The notes under the pieces are model-generated. The model had not been told where the DNA came from and made no database searches. It saw only the letters and a program-made list of their open reading frames with translations. Shown here piece by piece: positions 24,685-33,167 of a stretch of 64,000 nt of DNA; positions within the stretch are counted from its first letter, which is position 1, and the number at the start of each line of letters is the position of its first letter. Source of the DNA: Ectorhizobium quercum (GTDB lineage Bacteria > Pseudomonadota > Alphaproteobacteria > Rhizobiales > Rhizobiaceae); assembly GCF_026552795.1 (NCBI RefSeq), contig NZ_JANFPI010000003.1, positions 310,001-374,000 of the forward strand, in the 5' to 3' direction. The translations under genes were made by a program, and so were the position numbers.

Positions 24685-25602
24685 ATGACAACCGAGCGAC
24701 GCGTCTTGGGGGCGGGGATATGCCTCGTCCTGATCTATGCCCTGCAATTCCTGGCCGCGCGGGTGAGCCTTGCGGGAAACATCACGCCTTCCGGTCTCAC
24801 CATCCTGCGCTTCTATGCAGCGGGCGCGCTTTTCATTCCCTACCTCTGCCTGGCGAAAACCAGGCAAGATATCGTCAGGCTCGGGCTCGTGAAAATAGTC
24901 ACTCTCTCCGTGCTCGCGGGCTTCCCCTACCTCCTGGTGATCAACACCGGGATATCCCTGACCTCGGCCGGATATGTCGCTTCCGTAGGGCCCGGTTCGA
25001 TCGTGCTCTTCTCGTTTCTTCTGCCGCTTTTCCTCCTGGCAGGGAAAGCGGATTCCGTGTCGGTCGTCAGCACCATGCTGATCACGACGGGGATTCTTCT
25101 CTTCATATACAACACATTCCTGGTGAAGGGCCTTTCTCCGGCGGGAACTGCGCTTTTCGTCCTCCAGGGCCTGATGTTTTCCCTCTATGGCGTTCTGATC
25201 AAACGCTGGCAGGTCGGCGCCATTCCTGGAACGGCTGCCGTCTCTCTGGCATCCTGTCTGCCTGCGTTCATCGCCCATGCCAGCACCCGAACCGGCTTCG
25301 CCGCCGCACCCGTCATGGAACTTCTTTTCCAGGCATTCACGCAAGGCATCCTGGCGGGCGCCGCGGCAATCCTTCTCTACACCTATATCGTCCGGCAGAT
25401 CGGACCGCAGAGAGCGTCTCTCCTCATGCCCAGCGTTCCGATCATCACCACCGTGGCCGGCCACCTGCTTCTGAACGAACCGCTCGGCATCGTCCAGATT
25501 GCGGGCCTGACTTTCATGGCGCTCGGCATGTCGATTCCCGGATTGACCGCGATCCATCGGCAGCACCTGAGGTCCAACAAGGGACCACCAATGGCGGAGT
25601 AG
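24685..25602 (+). CDS. EamA/DMT-family transporter
   Basis: A 305-residue inner-membrane protein with ten helices in two EamA repeats (first repeat about 10-130, second about 150-290; RASLLMPSVPIITTVAGHLLLNEPLG is the typical end of the second). Family members export amino acids and related metabolites. Position next to a flavin reductase, a luciferase-like oxidoreductase and an amino-acid importer suggests export of a metabolite from the same pathway; this is inference. It ends 106 bp before the flavin reductase gene. Confidence 0.87.
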   Translation: MTTERRVLGAGICLVLIYALQFLAARVSLAGNITPSGLTILRFYAAGALFIPYLCLAKTRQDIVRLGLVKIVTLSVLAGFPYLLVINTGISLTSAGYVASVGPGSIVLFSFLLPLFLLAGKADSVSVVSTMLITTGILLFIYNTFLVKGLSPAGTALFVLQGLMFSLYGVLIKRWQVGAIPGTAAVSLASCLPAFIAHASTRTGFAAAPVMELLFQAFTQGILAGAAAILLYTYIVRQIGPQRASLLMPSVPIITTVAGHLLLNEPLGIVQIAGLTFMALGMSIPGLTAIHRQHLRSNKGPPMAE

Positions 25603-25708
25603 CTGCCATTGCAGAACCGGCCTGTTGCGAGATGACAAAAGGCAAAAAGTGCGTTGACGAATTGTAGATAATCTGCAAATCTTGCCGCAACGAAAAAGGG
25701 AACAGGCC

Positions 25709-26212
25709 ATGCGTGATCAGGATGAAGAGGACTTCCGCCAGTCCATGCGGCGCCTCGCGGCAACAGTCTGCGTGATCTCCTGCCAGCACCAAGGCGTGCG
25801 CTACGGCATGACGGTGACATCGGTCACGTCGCTGTGTTTCTCCCCGCTGTCGATCCTTGCCTGCATCAACCGCAAGGCATCGATCATCGCCCCGCTTCGG
25901 AGAGAAGGCCACTACTGCATCAACGTGCTGAAAACGTCGCAAGCCGATATTTCCAGGCGCTTCAGCGGCACTGTGCCGGCCGACGAGCGGTTCCTGACCG
26001 GCGACTGGGCGCTGCGGGATGGCATGCCCTATCTTTCGGACGCTCAGGCCAATCTCTTTTGCGAGATCGACCGGGCTTTCGGCTATGCGACCCACGATAT
26101 CGTCATCGGCCGTGTCACGGCCTCGCTGTTCGCCGCCGAGGTGGCGCCATTGATTTACCGGGACGGCGATTACGCGGCCAGCGCGCCCATTGCCCTTCAG
26201 GACGCGGCATAG
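25709..26212 (+). CDS. Short-chain flavin reductase (HpaC-like)
   Basis: A 167-residue NAD(P)H:flavin reductase. The family segments GMTVTSVTSLCFSPL, ACINRKASI and YCINVLKTSQADIS are visible, then FLTGDWA and the C-terminal HDIVIGRVTA. It supplies reduced flavin to two-component monooxygenases. The neighbour 56 bp downstream is a luciferase-like monooxygenase, its likely partner. It is the only flavin reductase in the window, so it may also serve the three NtaA/DszA-type enzymes further on, or those use a reductase elsewhere. The ATG at 25709 is preferred over an upstream TTG because it starts the conserved part. Confidence 0.85.
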   Translation: MRDQDEEDFRQSMRRLAATVCVISCQHQGVRYGMTVTSVTSLCFSPLSILACINRKASIIAPLRREGHYCINVLKTSQADISRRFSGTVPADERFLTGDWALRDGMPYLSDAQANLFCEIDRAFGYATHDIVIGRVTASLFAAEVAPLIYRDGDYAASAPIALQDAA

Positions 26213-26268
26213 CCTGCCCGGACGACCGGGCGCGAAATCGCCCATTCATTCAGCTTCAGGAGAACGAC

Positions 26269-27360
26269 ATGCAGCTTGGCTTATTCAGCCTCATGACTTT
26301 GCGCGACCATCCGGACGGTGCGGCCGGCGTGATGCGCGACACCCGGAAAATGGTCGAGACGGCCGAGGAACTGGACTTCGATATCGCCTGGTTCGCCGAA
26401 CATCATTTCGCCAACTATTCCAGTTCGCCGTCGCCCCTGATGATGTGTTCCTATGCGGCCGGCTGGACGAAGAAGATCAAGCTGGGTCCGGGCGTGATCG
26501 TTCTGCCGCTCTACAACCCGCTTCGCGTCGCGCAGGAAATTGCTGTTGCGGACACCCAGACGGATGGCCGCCTCGTCATCGGCATGGGCACGGGCTACCA
26601 GCAATATGAATTCGACCGTTATCACATTTCGCTCGACGACAAGGTCGACGTCTTCCTGGAATACTGGGATGTCATCGAAAAGGCGCTGGTGGAAGGCTCG
26701 GTCGAGTATCGGGGCAAGTTCATCAGCGTGCCGAAGACCAGCTTCGCCATCAGCACCCAGCAGAAGCCGCTGCCGCCGATCTTCATCACGACGTCCCATC
26801 CGAAGCTGCTCGACCGTTTCAGGAAGTGGAATGCGACGCCGTTCATTGCCGCCAGCACGCTGGGATCGCCGGTCCTCTACAGGATGGCGGACGGGCTCAA
26901 CGGCGCCTGGGAGTCGATCGGCGAAAACCCGTCGGCCAAGCCGCTGGCCATCATGCAGTATGTCCATATCACCGACAGCCGCAGCGACGCACTCGCCGTC
27001 AGCGAACGCGGACGGTACGTCGGACGCATGGCCCATCACCTGCGAAAGGCCGAATTGCCGCTCGACGACAACGGCTACATCGCCAATGAAGGCTATGACG
27101 GCGAATACACCCTCGAACAATATGCCGACAACATGGTCGTCGGCGATCCGCATGCCGTGGCGAAGAAGATGATCGCCGATATCAAGAGGCTCAACCCAAG
27201 CAACTATACGTGCAATTTCGCCTTCGGCTGCATGCCGATCGAAAAGGCGCACAGTTCGATCCTGCGGTTCAGGAAGGAAGTCGTGCCGCTGATCGAGCAG
27301 GAACTCGGCCCTATCGCCGCAATCGGCGCCGACAAGGCACGGCATCGCGAGGCCGTGTGA
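26269..27360 (+). CDS. LLM-class (bacterial luciferase-like) flavin-dependent oxidoreductase
   Basis: A 363-residue TIM-barrel flavoprotein of the luciferase-like group. Segments AEELDFDIAWFAEHHF, KKIKLGPGVIVLPLYNPLRVAQE and VADTQTDGRLVIGMGTGYQ define it; the EHH motif is typical of LuxA-like members, unlike the NtaA/DszA type found later in this window. It uses FMNH2 from a separate reductase, here probably the gene just upstream. ATG 26269 has AGGAG at six bases. An amino-acid ABC importer follows, so the substrate is probably an amino-acid-like compound. Confidence 0.87.
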   Translation: MQLGLFSLMTLRDHPDGAAGVMRDTRKMVETAEELDFDIAWFAEHHFANYSSSPSPLMMCSYAAGWTKKIKLGPGVIVLPLYNPLRVAQEIAVADTQTDGRLVIGMGTGYQQYEFDRYHISLDDKVDVFLEYWDVIEKALVEGSVEYRGKFISVPKTSFAISTQQKPLPPIFITTSHPKLLDRFRKWNATPFIAASTLGSPVLYRMADGLNGAWESIGENPSAKPLAIMQYVHITDSRSDALAVSERGRYVGRMAHHLRKAELPLDDNGYIANEGYDGEYTLEQYADNMVVGDPHAVAKKMIADIKRLNPSNYTCNFAFGCMPIEKAHSSILRFRKEVVPLIEQELGPIAAIGADKARHREAV

Positions 27361-27425
27361 AGAAGCCGGCGTCCGGGCTCTCCCGGACGTCTCCCGCATG
27401 CACAAAACCAAAAATGGGGAACGAA

Positions 27426-28253
27426 ATGAAGATGAAACTGACTGCACTCCTGATGGCCGCCGGCCTCGTCACCTGCGGGCTTGCCGGCCCCTCCCACGCG
27501 CAATCCGCTCTCGACACCATCGTCCAGGGCAAGAAACTGCGGTGCGGCATCATGCTCGATTCACCGCCCTCCGGTTTCCGCAACACCTCGAACGAGCCGG
27601 ATGGCTTCGACGTCGCATATTGCAGGGACATGGCCGCGGCGCTCGGCGCCGAAGCCGAGATCGTCGAAACGCCGTCCCCGGATCGCATTCCGGCGCTGGT
27701 CTCCAACCGTATCGACGTGCTGATCGCCTCCACCACGCCCACCCCGCAGCGGGCGATGACAGTGGCGTTCACCCAGCCATATATGAACTACACGACCTCG
27801 ATCATCACCCGGAACGACACCGGCATCGAGGGCTGGGAAGACCTCAAGAGCGCCAAGCTCGGCGGCGTGATCGGCACGACGACGGAACAGCTCCTGAATG
27901 CGGAGATCGAGAAGGGCTGGAAGAGTTCCGGCGCGACCTATACCGGCTTCTCCAGCGATACCGAGGCGTTCCTCGCCCTCCAGCAGGGCAAGGTGGATGC
28001 GATCCTGCAAGCCACGGCCGTATTCGCCACGCTGGAAGCCAGCGGCCAGTTTCCCGAATTCGTGGCCGCCGGCATGGCGCCCATCAACGACCAGGTGTCG
28101 ATCGCGGTCAAGAGGGACGACCAGCAGTTCCTGAACTGGGCAAAGCTGTTCGTCTGGCAACAGCACACCAGCGGGCGTTTCGCGGAAATCTACGCGCAGT
28201 TCTTCGGCGATGCCGAACTGCCGTCGCTGAATGCCGCCGGCGTGGATTTCTGA
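27426..28253 (+). CDS. Amino-acid-type ABC solute-binding protein (SBP_bac_3)
   Basis: A 275-residue periplasmic protein with a Sec signal peptide (cleavage after SHA near residue 25). The mature protein shows the SBP_bac_3 pattern LRCGIMLDSPPSGFRN, then DGFDVAYCRDMAAALGAE and RAMTVAFTQPYMNY. The carboxylate-binding Arg and Asp positions of amino-acid binders cannot be assigned by eye. ATG 27426 is preferred over 27414 since GGGGA lies just before it. It is followed by permeases and ATPase of the same importer after a 257-bp gap. Confidence 0.9.
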   Translation: MKMKLTALLMAAGLVTCGLAGPSHAQSALDTIVQGKKLRCGIMLDSPPSGFRNTSNEPDGFDVAYCRDMAAALGAEAEIVETPSPDRIPALVSNRIDVLIASTTPTPQRAMTVAFTQPYMNYTTSIITRNDTGIEGWEDLKSAKLGGVIGTTTEQLLNAEIEKGWKSSGATYTGFSSDTEAFLALQQGKVDAILQATAVFATLEASGQFPEFVAAGMAPINDQVSIAVKRDDQQFLNWAKLFVWQQHTSGRFAEIYAQFFGDAELPSLNAAGVDF

Positions 28254-28510
28254 TCCCTGAGGGGAAACCCCGACACGGGGGCACCCTTATCGCTTGGAGG
28301 CGGAACAGCCCCGCCCTTGCCTGACGAAGCGGCGCCGATCTTCGGCGTTGCCCTTCGAAACGCGATCAGGCGACGCGCATGACCAGTCCTCGACCGCAAG
28401 ACGGAACCGGAACGATGCACCCGGATGTCCGGACCGTCTTGCGCGTGACGATCGGCCTGTTCCTTCGCCGCTGGCGATCTGCCCGCCGATAGCTTGCCAG
28501 GGAGAACTGC
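28254..28510 (+). other. Spacer with hairpins between binding-protein and permease genes
   Basis: 257 bp with no gene. A short GGGG-AAA-CCCC hairpin follows the binding-protein stop. Such spacers in ABC operons often hold stems that protect the upstream mRNA and lower expression of the permeases; here that is inference. Confidence 0.45.
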
Positions 28511-29173
28511 ATGAACGGTTACACATTCTACTGGTCCATCGTCTGGGATGCCCTGCCGCAACTGCTCGCGGGCGCATGGGTCAGCCTGCAAATAGCCTTC
28601 CTGTCGCTGATCATCGGCACGCTCATCGCCATGCCGATGGCGGTGGCCCGCCAGAATGGCACCGGCCTGGGCTATCGGTTCTCGACAGCCTGGGTCGAGC
28701 TTTCCCGCAATACCCCGGTGCTGTTTCAGGTCTACATGATCTATTTCGGGCTCGGTGCGCTGGGGATCAACATTTCCAGCTACGTGTCGGTGCTCGCCGC
28801 CATCTCGTTCAACAATGCCGGCTATCTCGCCGAGATCTTCCGGGGCGGACTGGCGACGGTGCCGCGCCAGCAGATGTCGGCGGCGCGGTCGCTCGGAATG
28901 ACCAACTTCCAGAGTTTCCGGCACGTCATCTTTCCCCAGGTCTTCAAGGCGATCTTCTTCACCTACGTCACGCAAGGCATCTGGGGGCTGCTCAACACGT
29001 CCCTCGGCATGCTCGTCGGTCTCCGCGAACTTGCGGGAACGGCGCAATATGCCCAGTCCGTATCCTTCCGGACATTCGAGTTCTTCATCGTGACGGCCGC
29101 CATTTACTACCTGATGGCCAAGATCCTGCAACTGTCGGCCCAGTTTGCCTTCAGCCGGATGTACAGGAGTTGA
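28511..29173 (+). CDS. Amino-acid ABC permease (HisM/GlnP type), subunit 1
   Basis: A 220-residue inner-membrane subunit with five or six helices and the polar-amino-acid permease segment QNGTGLGYRFSTAWVELSRNTPVLFQ near residue 60, followed by an EAA loop MSAARSLGMTNFQSF near 125-140. Forms a heterodimer with the next gene product; the stop and the next ATG are separated by one base. Confidence 0.9.
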   Translation: MNGYTFYWSIVWDALPQLLAGAWVSLQIAFLSLIIGTLIAMPMAVARQNGTGLGYRFSTAWVELSRNTPVLFQVYMIYFGLGALGINISSYVSVLAAISFNNAGYLAEIFRGGLATVPRQQMSAARSLGMTNFQSFRHVIFPQVFKAIFFTYVTQGIWGLLNTSLGMLVGLRELAGTAQYAQSVSFRTFEFFIVTAAIYYLMAKILQLSAQFAFSRMYRS

Positions 29174-29174
29174 C

Positions 29175-29831
29175 ATGCAGTTCCAGCTCGCAAACCAGGG
29201 ACTGCAATGGTCCGACAGCTATTTCCTGCTGATGGGCGCCGTCAATACGATCAGGATGGCGGTCTGCGCGGCCGTCATCGGCACGATCGTCGGGGTCATC
29301 CTCGGATGGCTGCGCACCGTGTCCCTGACGGTTCGATTGGTGACGACCCCGTTCATAGACGTCCTGCGCTCGGTGCCGATGGTCATCCAGCTCATTCTGG
29401 CCAACAGTTTCCTGTCCATGTCGGGTTTTTCCACCTCACCGTTCTGGTTCGGAACGGCCGCGCTCAGCGCGTGGATGGCGGCGGTCACGGCCGAGGTCGC
29501 GCGGTCGGCCTTCCTGTCCGTGCCGAGCAACTACCGGAGAGGTGCCCGCTCGCTCGGCATGACCTATTTCCAGGAGCTTTTACATATCTCCGCTCCGCTT
29601 GCCTTTCGCGCCGGCCTGACGTCGTGGATCGGGCTGTTTCTCAGTCTCATCAAGGACAGCTCGCTGGCCGGGGTGATCGGCTACATCGAGTTCACCCGCA
29701 ATGCACAGATATTGATGACGCGGACGCATGAGACCTGGCTGCTCCTGTTCGGAACCGGTCTCTTCTATTTCCTCATCTGCTACCCCGTCTCCCGGTACAG
29801 CCGCCATCTCGAAAGAAAGATCCTCGTATGA
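29175..29831 (+). CDS. Amino-acid ABC permease (HisM/GlnP type), subunit 2
   Basis: A 218-residue partner of the upstream permease. It has the family segment VTTPFIDVLRSVPMVIQLIL near residue 60 and the coupling loop RRGARSLGMTYFQE. ATG 29175 is chosen since AGGAG lies five bases upstream and the previous stop ends at 29173. Its own stop overlaps the ATPase start as ATGA. Confidence 0.9.
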   Translation: MQFQLANQGLQWSDSYFLLMGAVNTIRMAVCAAVIGTIVGVILGWLRTVSLTVRLVTTPFIDVLRSVPMVIQLILANSFLSMSGFSTSPFWFGTAALSAWMAAVTAEVARSAFLSVPSNYRRGARSLGMTYFQELLHISAPLAFRAGLTSWIGLFLSLIKDSSLAGVIGYIEFTRNAQILMTRTHETWLLLFGTGLFYFLICYPVSRYSRHLERKILV

Positions 29832-30586
29832 TTGAAATCCGCAACGTGCGAAAGGTTTTCGGGCCCCTGACCGTCCTCAAGGGCATCGATCTCGACGTCA
29901 ACAAGGGCGAATTGCTCTGCCTGATCGGCGCGAGCGGGTCGGGAAAATCGACGCTGCTCCAGTGCATCAACGGGCTGGAGCCGATCCAGGGCGGCGAGAT
30001 CGTCGTCGACGGTATCAGCGTCCACGATCCCGAAACCGACATCAACCTGCTGCGGCGCAAGCTGGGGATCGTCTTCCAGCAGTACAACGCCTTCCCCCAT
30101 CTGACCGCGCTGGAGAATGTCGCGCTCGCGCCGCGGGTCGTGGCGAGGCTGAGCCGCGACGAGGCCAGCGAGATCGCGAGGAAGCATCTGGCGCATGTCG
30201 GACTGGGCGACAAGGCCGATGCCCTTCCCTCCCGGCTTTCCGGCGGGCAGCAGCAGCGTCTGGCCATCGCACGCGCCCTGGCGATGGAGCCGAGCTATAT
30301 GCTGTTCGACGAAGTGACCTCCGCCCTCGATCCCGAACTGGTGGGCGAGGTGCTCGAAACCATGCGTCTCCTCAAGTCCGAAGGCATGACGATGGTCGTC
30401 GTGACGCACGATATCGATTTCGTCCGCGAATCCGCCGACCGGGTCGCCTTCCTGCATCAGGGCGAGGTCTGTGAACTCGGGACGGCGGAAGAGGTGATCG
30501 ACAACCCGAAGAGGGAGCAGACACAGAGATTTCTGCGCCGCGAGAGGCGGCAGGCCTGCAATGCAGCCCGCACCTCCGCGGCCTGA
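29828..30586 (+). CDS. Amino-acid ABC ATPase (GlnQ/HisP type)
   Basis: A 252-residue cytoplasmic ATPase with Walker A GASGSGKST (34-42), signature LSGGQQQR, Walker B MLFDEVTSALDPE and switch His in VVTHDI. The DEVTSALDPEL variant is usual for polar-amino-acid importers. A short C-terminal tail follows REQTQRFLRR. Translationally coupled to the second permease. Confidence 0.92.
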   Translation: MIEIRNVRKVFGPLTVLKGIDLDVNKGELLCLIGASGSGKSTLLQCINGLEPIQGGEIVVDGISVHDPETDINLLRRKLGIVFQQYNAFPHLTALENVALAPRVVARLSRDEASEIARKHLAHVGLGDKADALPSRLSGGQQQRLAIARALAMEPSYMLFDEVTSALDPELVGEVLETMRLLKSEGMTMVVVTHDIDFVRESADRVAFLHQGEVCELGTAEEVIDNPKREQTQRFLRRERRQACNAARTSAA

Positions 30587-30632
30587 TCGCCCCTGCCGGC
30601 GATTGCGCATTTTCAACACAGGAGCATGAACG

Positions 30633-31394
30633 ATGATTTCATTCGATTTGACGGGTCGCACCGCGCTTATCACCGGCGGGGCCTCCGGCATCGGCCTCGA
30701 AGCCGCCCGCGTCATGGCAAAAAGCGGCGCGAAGGTCGCGATCAACTTTCTTCCCGACGATCCGCGCGGGCCGGAGGCCGTCGACGCCCTGCGCAAAGAG
30801 GGCTTCGACGTGATCTCCGCGCCCGGCGATCTCGGCGATGCCGGGCAGGCAGAGGACATGGTGCTGAAGGCGGTGAGCGCGCTTGGCCATCTTGACCTCC
30901 TCGTCAACAACGCGGGAACCCCGGGCGTTCGCACACCCATTCCGATCACCGATCTCGACCCGATCTCGGAGGAACTCTGGGCAAACCTGCTCAACGTCAA
31001 TCTGATGAGCGTCTTCCGGTGCTCGAAGGCGGCTGCGCCGGCCTTGAAGGCAGCGAAGGGCGCCATCGTCAACACCGCCTCGATCGCCGGCCTCGGCTCC
31101 GTGGCGAGCACCCTCGTCTACAGCGCCTCCAAGGCAGCCGTCATCAATCTCACCAAGAACCTCGCCCGCTCTCTCGCGCCCGAGGTTCGCGTCAACGCAG
31201 TTGCGCCGGGATCGGTGGACAGTTCCTGGGCGATCGAATGGTCGGACGAGCGTCGCCAGAACGCTATTGCCGCCACGCCGCTGAAACGGCTCGGAACGCC
31301 GCCCGACATCGCCGAACTGATCGTCTATCTCGGCTTCGCCGGCAGCATGATCACCGGCCAGACCGTCGTGATCGACGGCGGCATCTCGATCTGA
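30633..31394 (+). CDS. Short-chain dehydrogenase/reductase
   Basis: A 253-residue classical SDR: TGGASGIG (14-21), NNAG (92-95), catalytic Ser150, Tyr163 and Lys167 (YSASK), and a C-terminal TGQTVVIDGG signature of the FabG-like group. Located 46 bp after the ATPase, so it is likely to be in the same transcript and to act on the imported compound or on the product of the luciferase-like enzyme. Substrate not assignable. Confidence 0.88.
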   Translation: MISFDLTGRTALITGGASGIGLEAARVMAKSGAKVAINFLPDDPRGPEAVDALRKEGFDVISAPGDLGDAGQAEDMVLKAVSALGHLDLLVNNAGTPGVRTPIPITDLDPISEELWANLLNVNLMSVFRCSKAAAPALKAAKGAIVNTASIAGLGSVASTLVYSASKAAVINLTKNLARSLAPEVRVNAVAPGSVDSSWAIEWSDERRQNAIAATPLKRLGTPPDIAELIVYLGFAGSMITGQTVVIDGGISI

Positions 31395-31509
31395 GGCCAG
31401 CCCTTCCCGGCCCTTCCGCGGGAGAGCCATATAGTACCCGGCGGCAGGTTTCGATCTGCGCCATTTCCGCAAAGTGGCGCAGGTCCCGGCTTTTCTGCAT
31501 GGCTCCGTT

Positions 31510-31532
31510 GTATATGATCGACAAAATCATGT
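31510..31532. promoter_or_regulatory. Candidate GntR operator
   Basis: Two nested inverted repeats, TTGT-N9-ACAA (31510-31526) and ATGAT-N7-ATCAT (31516-31532), about 42-64 bp upstream of the GntR start. This region is otherwise featureless. Autoregulation is inferred. Confidence 0.35.
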
Positions 31533-31573
31533 CGCCACGGTAGGAGGCTGCGTGGCCGCAACGAAGGTGTTTT

Positions 31574-32293
31574 ATGTCTAGAATGAACGCAGATCCGATC
31601 ATGGCCCCCATGAGCAACATGGAGGCGACCGAATTTGCGGCGGAACAGATCCGCAAGGCCATCATTGTCGGGCATTTCAAGCCGGGCGACCGGCTGATCG
31701 AGCAGCAGTTGACCGACATGCTCGACGTTTCCCGCCATCCCGTTCGCGAGGCGTTGCGCCTGCTGGCGAGGGAGGGCTTCGTCGAACTGAAGCGCAACAA
31801 GGGGGCCTCCGTCAGCGCCGTCGAGGCCGCCAGCGTTATCGAAGTCTACAATATCAGGCTGGCCCTGGGGAAGATCGCGCTGGATTACCTGCTCTCGGAG
31901 GAGGGCCGCCTCACGAAGTCGGACCTTGGCCGCATCGAGAAGCTCGCCAGGAATGCGATCCGTCTTGCCGAAACCGAAAACCAGTCCGAAACCGTGCGCA
32001 ACGACCTGGAGTTCCAGCAAGCCATCATCGATGCGACAGGCTTGCAGCGGACCATCCGCTATTTCTCGGAATTGACGGGCGACATCCGGCGTTTCAACAA
32101 CCTTCTCGGCGTGGTCTACACCGACCGGAAGGGCGATGCGCAAAATTATATCATGAAGCTTTACGAAGCCATTCGGGACGGCAACCTCGCCGAGGCTCAC
32201 GCAATCTGGCAGGCGAAATTTGCAAAGGCCGCCCAGCGGTATCTTTCGCTCATCGAAAGCGGACAGTCCGACGGGGCGAGCAAAGCGAAATGA
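31574..32293 (+). CDS. GntR-family regulator, FCD subfamily
   Basis: A 239-residue regulator: winged HTH at residues about 20-85 (AAEQIRKAIIVGHFKPGDRL, then LDVSRHPVREALRLL and a wing ELKRNKG), then an all-helical FCD ligand domain (NDLEFQQAIIDATG carries the Asp and His/Gln metal-site region; FCD members usually have Asp plus three His, and here fewer His are seen). It is the last gene of the importer/oxidoreductase group and probably controls it. Confidence 0.88.
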   Translation: MSRMNADPIMAPMSNMEATEFAAEQIRKAIIVGHFKPGDRLIEQQLTDMLDVSRHPVREALRLLAREGFVELKRNKGASVSAVEAASVIEVYNIRLALGKIALDYLLSEEGRLTKSDLGRIEKLARNAIRLAETENQSETVRNDLEFQQAIIDATGLQRTIRYFSELTGDIRRFNNLLGVVYTDRKGDAQNYIMKLYEAIRDGNLAEAHAIWQAKFAKAAQRYLSLIESGQSDGASKAK

Positions 32294-33167
32294 TGGCCGA
32301 AGCCGCGCAGAAGCAGGCTTCGCGCTTTGGGCAGATCAACACCAGGGTCCGCCGCAGGGATCACGGCCCGCAACCTGCGACACCGGCATTCTTACGGCGG
32401 TCGAAGTGCGGCCCGTTCTATATCCGCCGTTCCTTCGCTGCATTGCCCCCCGCCGGCGGCGCTCGGCAATCGAGGATATCAAGATTGCACCAAACTATCA
32501 TCATCGCGAATATATTATTGATTTATATTCATTTTTTCTCGCGAATTAAGGTTTCGTTAGCCCGCGCCTCGCTAGTTTTTCCCGGGCAGGAAGGAAGCAG
32601 GTCTCTCGTCAGGAGGGCTTCTTCGATCTTCCGCAATGACAGGCCTGGCGGTGAAACGGCATATGCACGGCACAGCATCGTCGTCCCGGCTCGGGCACCT
32701 GCACATGGCCTGTCGCGCGTGCAGGCCAGTGAGAATGCCAGCATGTCGTGATCGCATGATGCGATCATTCATCCCCAATGTAGCGAGACCATTTTCACCG
32801 GAGACCCCATCCGGCGAGCGCTCCCGCATGCCCGTATGCAACGTCCGCCAGACGGCGATTCCAGGCTGGAGGACACGTCCTGCATCAACGCCGGGCGGCG
32901 AGAGACAGCAAGGACATTTCCAGGCAGCAAAGACGATAATGAAACACCGATAGCAGCACACCACACCGAAGCGGATTGCCGCATAACGGGCTGCCGATAA
33001 CAGCCCCCGTTTATCCGAAGATTGACAGGACGGCCAGGGAGGCTCCTTCCGCCATCAGGGCAGGAAGCGGACGTCATGCTTTCGATATCTGCCAGCACCC
33101 CGCGTCCGGGCCGCGCTCACTGTCGTCGGCCGGACATCTTCGATGTATCCACCGAAAGAGCCACCGA
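32294..33167. other. Long intergenic region with AT-rich stretch, no recognisable gene
   Basis: 874 bp between the GntR gene and the chemoreceptor. The section 32495-32545 is strongly AT-rich. Short reading frames exist on both strands but their translations are Arg/Pro-rich and look like non-coding GC-rich DNA. It may carry the chemoreceptor promoter, a decayed gene or a small RNA; none is visible. Confidence 0.5.

Noticed and set aside
32290..32751. A 153-codon frame downstream of the GntR regulator
   Set aside because: Start overlaps the GntR stop but the composition is not protein-like and includes the AT-rich non-coding segment; no ribosome binding site.
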